DNA of 64,000 nt from Rhodovulum sulfidophilum (GCA_003241785.1 QFPW01000019.1:1-64000); one strand, 5' to 3'. Numbered from the stretch's first letter, positions 35,251 to 44,510 are shown. Numbers and translations: made by a program. Notes: generated from the letters alone by a model not told the origin.

Positions 35251-36993
35251 TCAGTTGCTCGGCTTGCTCGGGGCGAGCGCCAGCACCTCGGCGATCACGC
35301 GGTAGACGTCGCTCTGCTCCATGTAGCCGCGGAAGTTCTCCGCGCCGGCGCCTTCGGCCTGGAGCACCATGTCGTCGACCGCGTGCACGCCGGTGTCGGC
35401 CGATTTCGGCAGGTTGCCCTCGCGGAAGGTCGCGCCGGGGACGTTCTGGTACTCGGCGTTGGCCTGGTAGTTCTTGGCCTCGTCCTGCACCGCCGGCTCG
35501 AACGGGTTGTCGAGCTTCGGGCCCCAGGTCTCGTAGTAGTCGGGGAAGTTGCTCGAGAACATCGCGATCCGCGGCGCGACGTCGAGGCTGTCGGGATAGC
35601 CGTCGCCGTTCTCGTCGGTGTAGCCGAGGAAACCCGCGTCGGCGTAGACGCCCACGCTCTCGCGGCCCTCGCCGCGCGACGGGTCGATCGAGCCGATCAG
35701 CGAATTGCCGTGGGTATGGTCGCCGGTGACGATCAGCAGCGTGTCGGGGTTCGCCGCGACGAATTCCCGCGCGACGCCGACCGCCTTGTCGAATTCGATG
35801 AGGTCGATCATCGCCCGCTCCCAGTCGAGGGGATGCTTGCGCTTGTCGACGTTCGCGGCCTCGATCATCACGACGAAGCCCTCGGGGTTCTTCGAGAGCT
35901 GGCCGATCGCGGTCTCGGTCATCTGCACGAGGCCGGGCTGGTCCGGGAACTGCGCGACCGTGCCACCCTTCGAGACCTCGCGGTCATAGACCGAGTCCAT
36001 GTTGCCGGTGTGGAACAGGCCGAGGATCTTGCCCGAGTTCGAGCCGTCGGCGGCCGCGAGCTCCTCGGCGCTGGTCGCGAGGGCGTAGCCCGCGTCCTGG
36101 AACTTCACGACCAGGTTCTCGTCGTCCTTGCGCTTCGAGCCCGGGGTCGACTGCGGCAGCAGATAGGCCGAGCCGCCGCCGAGGATCACGTCCGGCCGCT
36201 GGTCGAGAAGCATGGTGGCGATGTCGGCCTTGTCCGCGCGGAGGCGCGTGTGGGAGAACATCGCCGCCGGGGTCGCGTCCTGCAGCTCGGAGGTCGTGAC
36301 GACGCCGAAGGACTTGCCGCCGGTCCGCTTCAACGCCTCGGCGATCACCTCGACCTTGGGGTCGTCCTGGCTGTCCTTCGTGCGGTCGGCGTAGACGCCG
36401 AGCGCGTTGACGGCGGTCTTGTGGCCGGTCGCGTAGGCCGAGGCGGTGTTGGCGCTGTCGGTCGCGATCGAATTCGTCGCCGAGGTGCCGATGAAGGCCA
36501 TGTACTGGAGGTCGTCGAGGTTGAGCCGGCCGTTGGCCTTGCCCTCGGTCATGCCCTTCGACATCAGCCGCGCGGTGGTGCGGTCGGCGACCGACAGGCC
36601 GTCGGCGATCATCAGGATGACGTTCTTCGCCACCGGCTGGTCCGGGGTGCCGTAGACTTCCCAGGTCACGGTCTTGGTCTCGTCGCCGGCCTTGGCCTCG
36701 ACGGTGTAGGTGCCGGGGGTGGTGATCGCGCCGGCGTTGATCCGGACCGCGGAGGCCTCGACGCCGTCTTCCTTCTCGATGAAGGCGGCGTCCTGGCCGA
36801 GCACCTCGGCCGCGGGCCGGCCATTGATCGTGACGGCCACCGCGTCGGCGGCGACGACGCCGTCGAATTCGACCTTCATGTCGAAGGGCGAGCCAGCGAG
36901 GATCGTGGCCCGGTCGAGCGGCAGGATGGTGGCGGCGTGCGCCACGGGCACGAGGCAGGTGGTCGCGGCGAGGATCGGCAGGATACGGCGCAT
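35251..36993 (-). CDS. Alkaline phosphatase (PhoA family)
   Basis: This exported metallophosphatase releases phosphate from monoesters in the periplasm. The 580-residue protein has a signal peptide ('ILPILAATTCLVPVAHAA'), an N-terminal Ig-like/purple-phosphatase-type extension of about 100 residues, then the PhoA core. Core motifs are 'VILMIADGLSVADRTTAR' for metal binding, 'TDSANTASAYATGHKT' with the nucleophilic serine, and 'VTGDHTHGN' for zinc ligands. The start is ATG 36993; a longer frame to 37125 would run through the Pho box. It is monocistronic and is almost certainly induced by phosphate starvation through PhoB. Confidence 0.92.
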   Translation of the reverse strand: MRRILPILAATTCLVPVAHAATILPLDRATILAGSPFDMKVEFDGVVAADAVAVTINGRPAAEVLGQDAAFIEKEDGVEASAVRINAGAITTPGTYTVEAKAGDETKTVTWEVYGTPDQPVAKNVILMIADGLSVADRTTARLMSKGMTEGKANGRLNLDDLQYMAFIGTSATNSIATDSANTASAYATGHKTAVNALGVYADRTKDSQDDPKVEVIAEALKRTGGKSFGVVTTSELQDATPAAMFSHTRLRADKADIATMLLDQRPDVILGGGSAYLLPQSTPGSKRKDDENLVVKFQDAGYALATSAEELAAADGSNSGKILGLFHTGNMDSVYDREVSKGGTVAQFPDQPGLVQMTETAIGQLSKNPEGFVVMIEAANVDKRKHPLDWERAMIDLIEFDKAVGVAREFVAANPDTLLIVTGDHTHGNSLIGSIDPSRGEGRESVGVYADAGFLGYTDENGDGYPDSLDVAPRIAMFSSNFPDYYETWGPKLDNPFEPAVQDEAKNYQANAEYQNVPGATFREGNLPKSADTGVHAVDDMVLQAEGAGAENFRGYMEQSDVYRVIAEVLALAPSKPSN

Positions 36994-37040
36994 GGGGGTT
37001 CCCGAGCTGCTGGGGTCGGGCCCCGGACTACAGCGCCGCG

Positions 37041-37080
37041 ATGACGTCCCGGTAACGGTTGCGTGACACTCCCGTGTCAG
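37041..37080 (-). promoter_or_regulatory. Pho box with four 11-base repeats
   Basis: Read on the minus strand, four 7-mers stand at exact 11-base spacing: CTGACAC, GTGTCAC, CCGTTAC and ACGTCAT. Each resembles the PhoB half-site CTGTCAT. The box ends 47 bases before the alkaline phosphatase ATG, where an activator would sit. The remaining gap 37081-37349, up to the AI-2E family gene, shows only GC-rich sequence without a recognisable site. Confidence 0.78.
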
Positions 37081-37349
37081 CGGCCGCGCGAGGCCGTTGA
37101 CGAACCGCGCGGCGCCGCCGAACATCGAAGCCGCGGCCCGCTCCGCGATTCCGCGGGCGGACCCCGGATATGTGGCGGCATCGGCATGACGGGGCTGGGG
37201 CGAGCGAGGGGGGCGGGACCGGCGCGCGGACGCGCGGCGCGCTCCGCCATTTCCCGCCGCGCCGTCGTCGCGCCGCGCGGACCCTTCCCCGCCCGGCCCG
37301 CCGCGCCGCCGCCGCGCGTCCGGATCCGCGCCCGTTCCGGGGGCGTGTG

Positions 37350-38462
37350 ATGGATTTCCCCGATCCGGACGACCCCCGGCGGCGCCAGGAGCGGATCGAG
37401 GCCCGCGCGACGGATTTCGTCGTCCGGCTCGCCTTTCTCGGGCTCTTCGCCTACTGGTCGCTCGAGCTGCTGCGGCCGTTCCTGCCGATCGTCATCTGGG
37501 CCGTCCTGCTCGCCGTGGCGCTGAACCCGCTCTATCTCTGGCTCGTCCGGCGGCTCGGCGGGCGCGGCGGCCTCGCGGCGGCGCTCCTGACGCTGCTCGG
37601 GCTCGCCACCGTGCTCGGGCCGGTCAGCATGCTCGCGGCCAGCCTCGCCGAGACGGTGCACTGGCTCGCCTCGGGCCTCGGGAGCGGCGCGCTCAGGGTG
37701 CCGGAACCGCCGGCGGGCGTCGCCGACTGGCCGGTGCTCGGCAAACCGGTCGAGGAGGCGTGGTCCCTCGCCGCGGGCAATCTCGAGGCTGCGGCGCGAC
37801 GCTACGCCCCGGCGGTGCTGCCGGCCGGCGGCCGGGTGCTGGGCTGGATCGCGGCGCTCGGGGCGGACGTGCTGAAATTCACCGCCTCCGTCGTCATCGC
37901 GGGCTTCCTCTTCGGCCCCGGCCCGCGGCTCGCCGCCGGCGCGCGGCTCTTCGCGAGCCGGCTGATCGCGCCGCGCGGCGCGCATTTCGTCGATCTCGCC
38001 GGGGCGACGATCCGCAACGTCTCGCGCGGGGTGATCGGCGTCGCGCTTCTCCAGGCGCTGCTCGCGGGGATCATCCTCTATTTCGGCGACGTCCCCGCCC
38101 CCGGGCTGATCGCCTTCCTCGTGCTCCTGCTCTGCATCGTCCAGATCGGCCCGGCGCCGGTCCTGCTGCCGGTGCTCATCTGGGCCTGGATGACGCGGAC
38201 GACGACCGAGGCGCTGGTCCTGACCCTGCTTCTCGTGCCGGTCGCGCTGATCGACAACGTGCTGAAGCCGGTGCTGATGGCGCGGGGGCTGACGACGCCG
38301 ATGCTCGTCATCCTCGCGGGCGTCATCGGCGGCACGCTCACCTACGGGCTGATCGGGCTGTTCCTCGGCCCGGTGGTCCTGTCGGTCTTCCACGAGCTCG
38401 TGCTGGCCTGGACCCGGCTCGGGGAGCCGCCGCCCGAGCCGACCGACCGGGGATTACCGTAA
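37350..38462 (+). CDS. AI-2E family transporter (PerM-like permease)
   Basis: This 370-residue inner-membrane protein has about eight hydrophobic segments and the family pattern: paired N-terminal helices ('PIVIWAVLLAVALNPLY'), a soluble middle (about 100-200), and 'DNVLKPVLMARGLTTPMLVI' plus 'GLIGLFLGPVVLSV' at the C terminus. The family includes autoinducer-2 exporters and Na+/H+-type permeases; the substrate here is unknown. ATG 37350 is preferred over a long arginine-rich upstream extension; GTG 37347 is an alternative. Confidence 0.86.
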   Translation: MDFPDPDDPRRRQERIEARATDFVVRLAFLGLFAYWSLELLRPFLPIVIWAVLLAVALNPLYLWLVRRLGGRGGLAAALLTLLGLATVLGPVSMLAASLAETVHWLASGLGSGALRVPEPPAGVADWPVLGKPVEEAWSLAAGNLEAAARRYAPAVLPAGGRVLGWIAALGADVLKFTASVVIAGFLFGPGPRLAAGARLFASRLIAPRGAHFVDLAGATIRNVSRGVIGVALLQALLAGIILYFGDVPAPGLIAFLVLLLCIVQIGPAPVLLPVLIWAWMTRTTTEALVLTLLLVPVALIDNVLKPVLMARGLTTPMLVILAGVIGGTLTYGLIGLFLGPVVLSVFHELVLAWTRLGEPPPEPTDRGLP

Positions 38463-38573
38463 CTAACCCCCCTCCCGCTCGCGCTCCGCGCGCGCGCGGC
38501 TATTGTGGCGCGGGATCGACCAAAAGGAGCCTTGAATCGTGACCCATTTCGCCGCGGCGCCCAGGGGCGGATC

Positions 38574-39014
38574 ATGGCCGACCTGACGGGACTCAATCCG
38601 GCGGCCCCGGCCCATCTGCCGGCCTTCATCACGGCGCCGGGCCAGTCCGACTGGCTGATGACGGTCATGCTCGTCTTCCTGCTCGCCGCCGTGGTCTCGG
38701 TCGGGCTGCTCTATCTGAAGCTCCACGCGCTGCCCGAGCACATGGCGCACCGGACCAACAAGGTGCAGCTGCAGTTCGTCGCGGTGCTCGCGCTGCTCGC
38801 GCTCTTCACCCACAACCACGTCTTCTGGATCGCCGCGCTCCTGCTCGCGCTCGTCGAGCTGCCGGATTTCTCGACGCCGATGAATTCGATCGCCCTCTCG
38901 CTCGAACGGCTGTCGGGCCGCGACCGGAGCGGCGCGGCGCCGGAGCGCTGGGACGACCTGCTGTCCAACGACCCCGGCGCGGCCCCCCCGCCCGCCTCCG
39001 AAAAGGAGGCGTGA
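38574..39014 (+). CDS. Small inner-membrane protein paired with HlyD-type adaptor
   Basis: This 146-residue protein has two or three membrane segments ('WLMTVMLVFLLAAVVSVGLL', 'FVAVLALLALF', 'VFWIAALLLALVEL') and a charged C-terminal tail. It is encoded 1 base before an HlyD-type adaptor, a pairing like YibI-YibH in enterobacteria, although similarity to YibI is only in layout. The start is uncertain: ATG 38574 is used, and a TTG at 38532 lies only 2 bases from an AAAGGAG. Function is unknown. Confidence 0.75.
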   Translation: MADLTGLNPAAPAHLPAFITAPGQSDWLMTVMLVFLLAAVVSVGLLYLKLHALPEHMAHRTNKVQLQFVAVLALLALFTHNHVFWIAALLLALVELPDFSTPMNSIALSLERLSGRDRSGAAPERWDDLLSNDPGAAPPPASEKEA

Positions 39015-39015
39015 G

Positions 39016-40248
39016 ATGCTCGAGCTCCTGCTCTGCTCCGCGATCACCATCCTGCCCGACTTCCTGATCCGCCGCTTCGGCCAGGGCAAGCGGCTCGGCC
39101 GCGAGATCACGCTCTTCTCGGTCTGGTACGAGCTGCGCTGGGGGATCACGCTCTGCGTGATCCTGACCATTACGCTCATCACCACGATTTTCTACTTCCA
39201 TCCCTCGACCTCGAGCGCGGTCTCGGTGTTCCGCACCGTGACGATCCTGCCCGAGCAGGGCGGCCGCGTGGCCGAGACCTATGTCGGGATCAACCAGCAC
39301 GTCAGCGCCGGACAGCCGCTCTTCCGCCTCGACACGACCGAGCAGGAGGCGACGATCGAGACCGCGCGGCGCAAGATCGCCGAGGTCGAGGCGGGGATGA
39401 CCGTCGCGGCGTCGCAGCTCGCCGAGGCCGAGGGGCGCGTCGTCCAGGCGCGCGGCTCGCTCCGGCAGGCGACCGACGAATACGACACCCGCGCCGAGCT
39501 CCTGCGCCGCAACCCGAACGCGATCTCGCAGCGCGAGGTCGACCGGGCGCAGGTCGCCGTCGATACCGCGCAGGGCGCGGTCGACGCGGCGCTCGCCGGC
39601 AAGGAGGCGGCGCGGGCGCAGATCGACTTCGCGCTGCCGGCGCAGAAGGCGAGCGCCGAGGCCGCGCTGCGCGAGGCCGAGGTCGCGCGCGACAAGGCGC
39701 TCGTCGTCGCCGGCACCGACGGCGTGGTGCAGCAGTTCGCGCTCCGGGCCGGCGACGTGGTCAATCCGATGCTGCGCCCGGCCGGGATCCTCGTGCCCGA
39801 CCGGCACGTCACCGGGCTGATCGCGGGCTTCGGCCAGATCGAGGCGCAGGTGATCAAGGTCGGGATGGTGGGCGAGGTCGCCTGCGCCGCCGTGCCCTTC
39901 ACGGTGATCCCGGTCGTGATCACCGACGTGCAGGACGTGATCGCCTCGGGCCAGATCCGCCCGACCGACCAGCTGCGGGACGCCGCGACCTTCGCCCAGC
40001 CCGGCACGATCACCGCGATCATGGAACCCCTGTTCGAAGGCGGGCTCGACCGGCTGCCGCAGGGCAGCTCCTGCGTCGCCAACGCCTATACCTCGAACTA
40101 CGACGCGCTCCATGATCCCGGGATCGGCGCGCTCAAGGCCTTCGCGCTCCACGCGATCGACGCGACCGGCCTCGTGCACGCCGCGCTCCTCCGGATGCAG
40201 GCGCTGATCCTGCCGGTGCGGACACTGGTGCTGAGCGGAGGGCACTAG
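39016..40248 (+). CDS. HlyD family membrane-fusion/adaptor protein
   Basis: This 410-residue periplasmic adaptor is anchored by an N-terminal membrane segment ('WGITLCVILTITLITTIFYF', about residues 42-62). It continues with a lipoyl-like half ('TILPEQGGRVAETYVGINQH'), a long coiled coil (about 110-225) and 'AGTDGVVQQFALRAGDVV'. It resembles YibH/EmrA-type adaptors. No ATPase or MFS pump gene is next to it; the following gene encodes a SulP transporter 2 bases downstream, so the exporter it serves is not evident. Confidence 0.86.
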   Translation: MLELLLCSAITILPDFLIRRFGQGKRLGREITLFSVWYELRWGITLCVILTITLITTIFYFHPSTSSAVSVFRTVTILPEQGGRVAETYVGINQHVSAGQPLFRLDTTEQEATIETARRKIAEVEAGMTVAASQLAEAEGRVVQARGSLRQATDEYDTRAELLRRNPNAISQREVDRAQVAVDTAQGAVDAALAGKEAARAQIDFALPAQKASAEAALREAEVARDKALVVAGTDGVVQQFALRAGDVVNPMLRPAGILVPDRHVTGLIAGFGQIEAQVIKVGMVGEVACAAVPFTVIPVVITDVQDVIASGQIRPTDQLRDAATFAQPGTITAIMEPLFEGGLDRLPQGSSCVANAYTSNYDALHDPGIGALKAFALHAIDATGLVHAALLRMQALILPVRTLVLSGGH

Positions 40249-40250
40249 AC

Positions 40251-42029
40251 ATGGCGTCGGCCCTGTCGCGCTGGCCGATCGGGGCGAGCCTCCGGGGCTA
40301 CCGGATCGGCTGGCTCCGCTCCGACATCGCCGCCGGCCTCGCCATCGCCGCGGTCGGCCTGCCGAGCGCGATCGCCTATCCGGCGATCGCGGGCCTGCCG
40401 CCGCAGACCGGCCTCTACGCCTCGATCGCGCCCCTGATCGCCTATGCGATCTTCGGGCCGTCGCGGCAGCTGATCGTCGGGCCGGACGCGGCGACCATCA
40501 CCGTCATCGCCGCCGTGCTCGCGACCATGCCGGGGCTCGAGGCCGCCGACCGCCCCGGCCTCGCGGCGATGCTGGGCCTGTTCGTCGGCGGCTTCTATCT
40601 CGGCGCCCGGCTGCTCGGGCTCGGCGTGCTGTCGACCTTTCTCTCCCGCCCGATCCTGGTCGGCTTCTTCGCCGGCATCTCGCTTTCGATCATCGTCGGC
40701 CAGCTCGGCCGGGTGACCGGGGTCGACATCGCGGCCGGGGGGCTGATCGGCCCGCTGGCCGAGTTCCTCCGCGAGGCGGGCGCGACCCATTGGCCCTCGC
40801 TCGGCCTCGCCGCGGCGATGTTCGCGCTGCTGCGGGTCACCAGCGCCTCGCGGCTGCCGATCCCGGGCCCGGTCGCCGTGGTGGTGGTCTCGGTCGCCCT
40901 CTCCGCGCTCCTCGACTTCCACGGCCGCGGCATCGCCGTGGTCGGCGACATCCCCTCGAGCGTGCCGGCGCTGGCGCTGCCCTCCTTCACGGGCGCGCAG
41001 CCCGACCAGCTGGTCCTCGGCGCCGGCGCGATCTTCCTCGTGAGCTTCGCCGCCGGCATCGTGACCGCGCGCAGCTTCGGCCAGCGCGGCGGCTATCCGG
41101 TGAACGCCGACCGCGAGATGATCGGCTTCGGCGCGGCCAATATCGCCGCGGGGCTGTTCTCGGCCTTCCCGGTCACCGCGTCGGATTCCCGCACCGCGGT
41201 CAACGCGACGATCGGCGGCCGGTCGCAGCTCGCCGGGGTCGTCGCGGCGCTGGCGCTGCTGCTGATCGTGCTCTACCTCCAGCCCGCGCTCGCGATCCTG
41301 CCGATTCCGGCGCTCGGCGCGATCCTGATCGCGGCGGCGCTGAGCCTGATCGACGTCGCGGCGCTGCGCGAGATCTGGCGGATCAGCCGGATCGAGTTCG
41401 TCTTCGCGATGATCGCGCTCTTCGCGCCGATCAGCCTCGGGGTCCTGAACGGGGTGGTCATCGCGATCGGCGCGACCTTCACCTATCTCCTGCACAGGAT
41501 GATGTATCCGCGCGACGCGCTGCTCGGCCGGGTCCCGGGCCAGGACGGGTTCTACAAGCTCCACCGACGCCCCGACGCGCGCCCGGTGCCGGGGCTCACC
41601 ATCGCGCTGGTCCAGGGCGACCTCCTGTTCTTCGACGCCGACCACGTGCAGGCGCGGCTCCACGCGATCTCGGAGACGATGGCGCCGGGGACCCGCTGGC
41701 TCGTGCTCGACGCGAGCGCCATCACCCAGGTCGACTCGACCGCCGCGGCGATGCTCGAGGAGGTCCGCGCCGACCTCGCCGCGCGGGGCGTCCGGCTCGG
41801 CCTGGCCGAGCTCCACGCCGAGGTGCGCGGGCTGCTCGACCGCGCGGGGCTGATCGCCGCGGTCGGAAGCGACATGATTTTCGACGATCTCGAGGACGCG
41901 CTGCGCGCCTTCGAGGCGGAAGGACCGAAGGAGGACGGACATGAGCAAGAAGGGCAAGAGCCCGAAGCCGGCGGAATTGCCCGCGCTCGACCCGGGCGCG
42001 ACGAAGAAGGCGCGAAACAAGGCCTATGA
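40251..42029 (+). CDS. SulP family anion transporter with STAS domain
   Basis: This 592-residue transporter of sulfate, bicarbonate or similar anions has the SulP core ('SDIAAGLAIAAVGLPSAIAY' and 'GLPPQTGLYASI'), about ten or more membrane segments, and a C-terminal STAS domain ('WLVLDASAITQVDSTAAAML', about residues 483-502). The last 30 residues after the STAS fold are Glu/Gly/Arg-rich and are encoded by DNA that also encodes the PPK2 N terminus: the two genes overlap by 89 bases. The tail may be a frameshifted extension. The gene starts 2 bases after hlyD. Confidence 0.9.
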   Translation: MASALSRWPIGASLRGYRIGWLRSDIAAGLAIAAVGLPSAIAYPAIAGLPPQTGLYASIAPLIAYAIFGPSRQLIVGPDAATITVIAAVLATMPGLEAADRPGLAAMLGLFVGGFYLGARLLGLGVLSTFLSRPILVGFFAGISLSIIVGQLGRVTGVDIAAGGLIGPLAEFLREAGATHWPSLGLAAAMFALLRVTSASRLPIPGPVAVVVVSVALSALLDFHGRGIAVVGDIPSSVPALALPSFTGAQPDQLVLGAGAIFLVSFAAGIVTARSFGQRGGYPVNADREMIGFGAANIAAGLFSAFPVTASDSRTAVNATIGGRSQLAGVVAALALLLIVLYLQPALAILPIPALGAILIAAALSLIDVAALREIWRISRIEFVFAMIALFAPISLGVLNGVVIAIGATFTYLLHRMMYPRDALLGRVPGQDGFYKLHRRPDARPVPGLTIALVQGDLLFFDADHVQARLHAISETMAPGTRWLVLDASAITQVDSTAAAMLEEVRADLAARGVRLGLAELHAEVRGLLDRAGLIAAVGSDMIFDDLEDALRAFEAEGPKEDGHEQEGQEPEAGGIARARPGRDEEGAKQGL

Positions 42030-42780
42030 GAAGGAGCTGGCGCGGCTGCAGGTCGAGCTCGCGCATCTGCAGGCCTGGGTCAAGGAGACCGGGGCGCGGG
42101 TGGTGATCATCTTCGAGGGCCGCGACGCCGCCGGCAAGGGCGGCATGATCAAGCGCATCACCGAGAAGCTCAGCCCGCGCGTCTTCCGCGTCGTCGCCTT
42201 GCCCGCGCCCTCGGACCGGCAGAAGACGCAGATCTACATGCAGCGCTATCTCGAGCAGCTGCCCGCCGCCGGCGAGGTGCTGATCTTCGACCGCTCCTGG
42301 TACAACCGCCCCGGCGTGGAGCGGGTGATGGGCTATTGCACCGAGCACGCCGCCCAGCGCTTCCTGCAGGAGATCCCGCATCTCGAGTCCCTGCTGATCG
42401 AATCGGGGATCACGCTCATCAAGTATTTCCTGACCGTCGGCGAGGAGGAGCAGGAGCGGCGCTTCCGCCAGCGCATCGACGATCCGACGCGGCGGTGGAA
42501 GCTGTCGCCGATGGATCTCGAGAGCTACCGGCGCTGGTGGGATTACACGCGGGCCTATGACGAGATGCTGCGGCTGACCGACACGCCGCTGGCGCCGTGG
42601 TGGATCGTCGATTCCAACGACAAGAAGGCGGCGCGGATCAACTGCATCACCCACCTTCTCGGCGCGATCCCGTACGAGAAGGTGAAATACGACGAGCCGA
42701 AGCTCGGCAAGCGCCAGAAGCGGCCGGGCGACTACGCGCCGGACCCGACCGCGCGGAACATGGTGCCGCGGGTCTTCTAG
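41941..42780 (+). CDS. ppk2: Polyphosphate kinase 2
   Basis: PPK2 transfers phosphate between polyphosphate and nucleotides, usually phosphorylating GDP or ADP. The 279-residue single-domain protein has Walker A 'FEGRDAAGKGGMIKRITE' at about residues 58-75, the Walker B-like 'VLIFDRSWYNRPGVERVMG' and the lid arginines 'RRFRQRIDDPTRRWKLS'. The order of motifs fits class I PPK2. GGAGG precedes ATG 41941 inside the 3' end of the SulP gene, so its translation is coupled to SulP. Confidence 0.95.
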   Translation: MSKKGKSPKPAELPALDPGATKKARNKAYEKELARLQVELAHLQAWVKETGARVVIIFEGRDAAGKGGMIKRITEKLSPRVFRVVALPAPSDRQKTQIYMQRYLEQLPAAGEVLIFDRSWYNRPGVERVMGYCTEHAAQRFLQEIPHLESLLIESGITLIKYFLTVGEEEQERRFRQRIDDPTRRWKLSPMDLESYRRWWDYTRAYDEMLRLTDTPLAPWWIVDSNDKKAARINCITHLLGAIPYEKVKYDEPKLGKRQKRPGDYAPDPTARNMVPRVF

Positions 42781-42791
42781 GCGCGGGTCTT

Positions 42792-42868
42792 CCCGGGGGC
42801 GGGTCTCGCGGGGGGCGCGCGTCTTCCGCGCGGGGGCCGGGCGCCGGACGCGCCCCGCCCCTCCCGGG
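42792..42868. terminator. GC-rich nested hairpins between convergent genes
   Basis: CCCGGG-GCGGG arms at 42792-42803 can pair with CCCGC-CCCGGG arms at 42854-42868. An inner CGCGCG/CGCGCG hairpin (42816-42832) lies inside. The region sits between the ppk2 stop and the convergent stop at 42870, so termination for both is likely, though there is no T run. Confidence 0.4.
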
Positions 42869-42869
42869 C

Positions 42870-43334
42870 TCAGACCGCGGGCGGCGCCCAGTTCAGGAAG
42901 AAGCCGATGTCGCCCGGGATGCCGCCGGGGAAGTTGATCACCATCGCCTTCAGCCGGTAGCCTTCCGGCTTGCCGATCCTCTCGTAGCGCTCGAAGAACT
43001 CCTTGGCCTTGCCCTGCAGCGTGTCGGGCCAGGTCGGGTCGCCGTTGTTGATGGCGCGGCCGCTGTCGGTGCAGAGATCCGACGGGAAGCTGTAGACCAT
43101 CGCCTCGAACTTGCCGTCCTTGACCGCGTTCATGACGAGGCGCCGCACCATCGCGATCTCGTCCTCGCTGACGTGCTCGTGCAGGAAGCTGTTGGCGAAT
43201 TCGGCGTGCTTATGCTCCTCGGCCTCGCGCGCCTTCCGCTCGGTGTCGAGCTTCTCCATCTCCTTCTGGAGAATGGACATGCGCAGCGCCTCGGCGGATA
43301 TCGGCGCCCCGGCTGGTTCCGTCTTCTCCGTCAT
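42870..43334 (-). CDS. Conserved-looking cytoplasmic protein of unknown function
   Basis: I do not recognise a named family for this 154-residue soluble protein. Residues 15-50 are a charged amphipathic helix ('LRMSILQKEMEKLDTERKAR'). Residues 60-150 look like a small alpha/beta domain ('VSEDEIAMVRRLVMNAV', 'MVYSFPSDLCTDSGRAIN' and 'YRLKAMVINFPGGIPGDIGF'). A good GGGGAAGAG lies before ATG 43334. It faces ppk2 and has its own 207-base upstream gap shared with the divergent formylglycine-generating-enzyme-like gene. Codon use is like the neighbours, so it is a real gene. Confidence 0.82.
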   Translation of the reverse strand: MTEKTEPAGAPISAEALRMSILQKEMEKLDTERKAREAEEHKHAEFANSFLHEHVSEDEIAMVRRLVMNAVKDGKFEAMVYSFPSDLCTDSGRAINNGDPTWPDTLQGKAKEFFERYERIGKPEGYRLKAMVINFPGGIPGDIGFFLNWAPPAV

Positions 43335-43541
43335 CGCTCTTCCCCTCGCTTCGCGGGTTGGATTCCCGGCCGATCCTACACGGGGGCCCGGCGCCCCGGC
43401 TAGTTAGATACGGTAGCTTACCGGCCCGATCGGGGCGCCTCGCGGCCTTGCCTTCGCGTGGCCGCGGGCGCAGTCTGAGGGGCCGAAGGAGCTTGCGATG
43501 ACGAAGGCCACGACCCGTTCCCCCGACCGAGGCGCGCGGCG

Positions 43542-44510
43542 ATGAACAGTCCCGTGCGGACCGGCCTTCCCGCCGGCATGCGCGCCATTCCGGGCGGCGC
43601 CTTCCTGATGGGCTCGGACCATCACTACGCCGAGGAGGCCCCCGCGCACCGGGTGCGGGTCGCCCCCTTCCTGATGGACGAGACCACGGTGACGAACCGC
43701 CAGTTCGCGGCCTTCGTCCAGGCCACCGGCTATGTCACCGTCGCCGAGCGGCCGCTCGATCCGGCGGTCTATCCAAACGCGGCGCCGCGCGAGCTCGAGC
43801 CGGGCAGCACCGTCTTCCACATGACCGCGGGTCCGGTCGACACCCGCGACTTCCGCCAGTGGTGGTCCTGGGTGACCGGCGCCTGCTGGCGCCGCCCGGA
43901 GGGCCCCGGCAGCTCGGTAAAGGGCCGCAAGGACCATCCGGTCGTCCATGTCGCCTACGAGGACGCGCTCGCCTACGCCGCCTGGATCGGCAAGGCGCTC
44001 CCGACCGAGGCCGAATGGGAATTCGCCGCGCGCGGCGGGCTCGAGGGCCGCGAATTCGCCTGGGGCGACGAGCTCGCGCCGAAGGGGCGCCATGTCGCCA
44101 ACACCTGGCAGGGCGCCTTCCCCTGGCAGAATCTCGTCGAGGACGGCCACGCCGGCACCTGCCCGGTCAAGAGCTATCCCGCCAACGGCTACGGGCTCTA
44201 CGAGGTCTGCGGCAATGTCTGGGAATGGACCACCGACTGGTACGCGGCGCGGCACGAGGCGGCGAACCCCGACAAGCCGTCCTGCTGCGCCGCCGACAAC
44301 CCGCGCGGCCCGGGCCTCGACGGCAGCTACGACCCGGCGCAGCCCGGGACGCTGATCCCGCGCCGCGTCGTCAAGGGCGGCTCGTTCCTCTGCGCCCCGT
44401 CCTATTGCCGCCGCTATCGCCCGGCGGCGCGGCACGCGCAGATGATCGACACCGGCACCAGCCACATCGGCTTTCGCTGCGTGCGGCGCGGGCCGCGGCG
44501 CCCGGCCTGA
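43542..44510 (+). CDS. Formylglycine-generating enzyme-like protein (SUMF1 family)
   Basis: True formylglycine-generating enzymes oxidise a cysteine in sulfatases to the catalytic formylglycine. The 322-residue protein has the full fold: 'IPGGAFLMGSDHHYAEEAP' near the N terminus, 'LPTEAEWEFAARGG', 'NVWEWTTDWY', and the C-terminal 'GGSFLCAPSYCRRYRPAAR', which holds both active-site cysteines (CxxxxC) found in functional enzymes. It has no signal peptide. No sulfatase gene is in the window, so its substrate is elsewhere. It is convergent with the antiporter gene with 16 bases between. Confidence 0.9.
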   Translation: MNSPVRTGLPAGMRAIPGGAFLMGSDHHYAEEAPAHRVRVAPFLMDETTVTNRQFAAFVQATGYVTVAERPLDPAVYPNAAPRELEPGSTVFHMTAGPVDTRDFRQWWSWVTGACWRRPEGPGSSVKGRKDHPVVHVAYEDALAYAAWIGKALPTEAEWEFAARGGLEGREFAWGDELAPKGRHVANTWQGAFPWQNLVEDGHAGTCPVKSYPANGYGLYEVCGNVWEWTTDWYAARHEAANPDKPSCCAADNPRGPGLDGSYDPAQPGTLIPRRVVKGGSFLCAPSYCRRYRPAARHAQMIDTGTSHIGFRCVRRGPRRPA

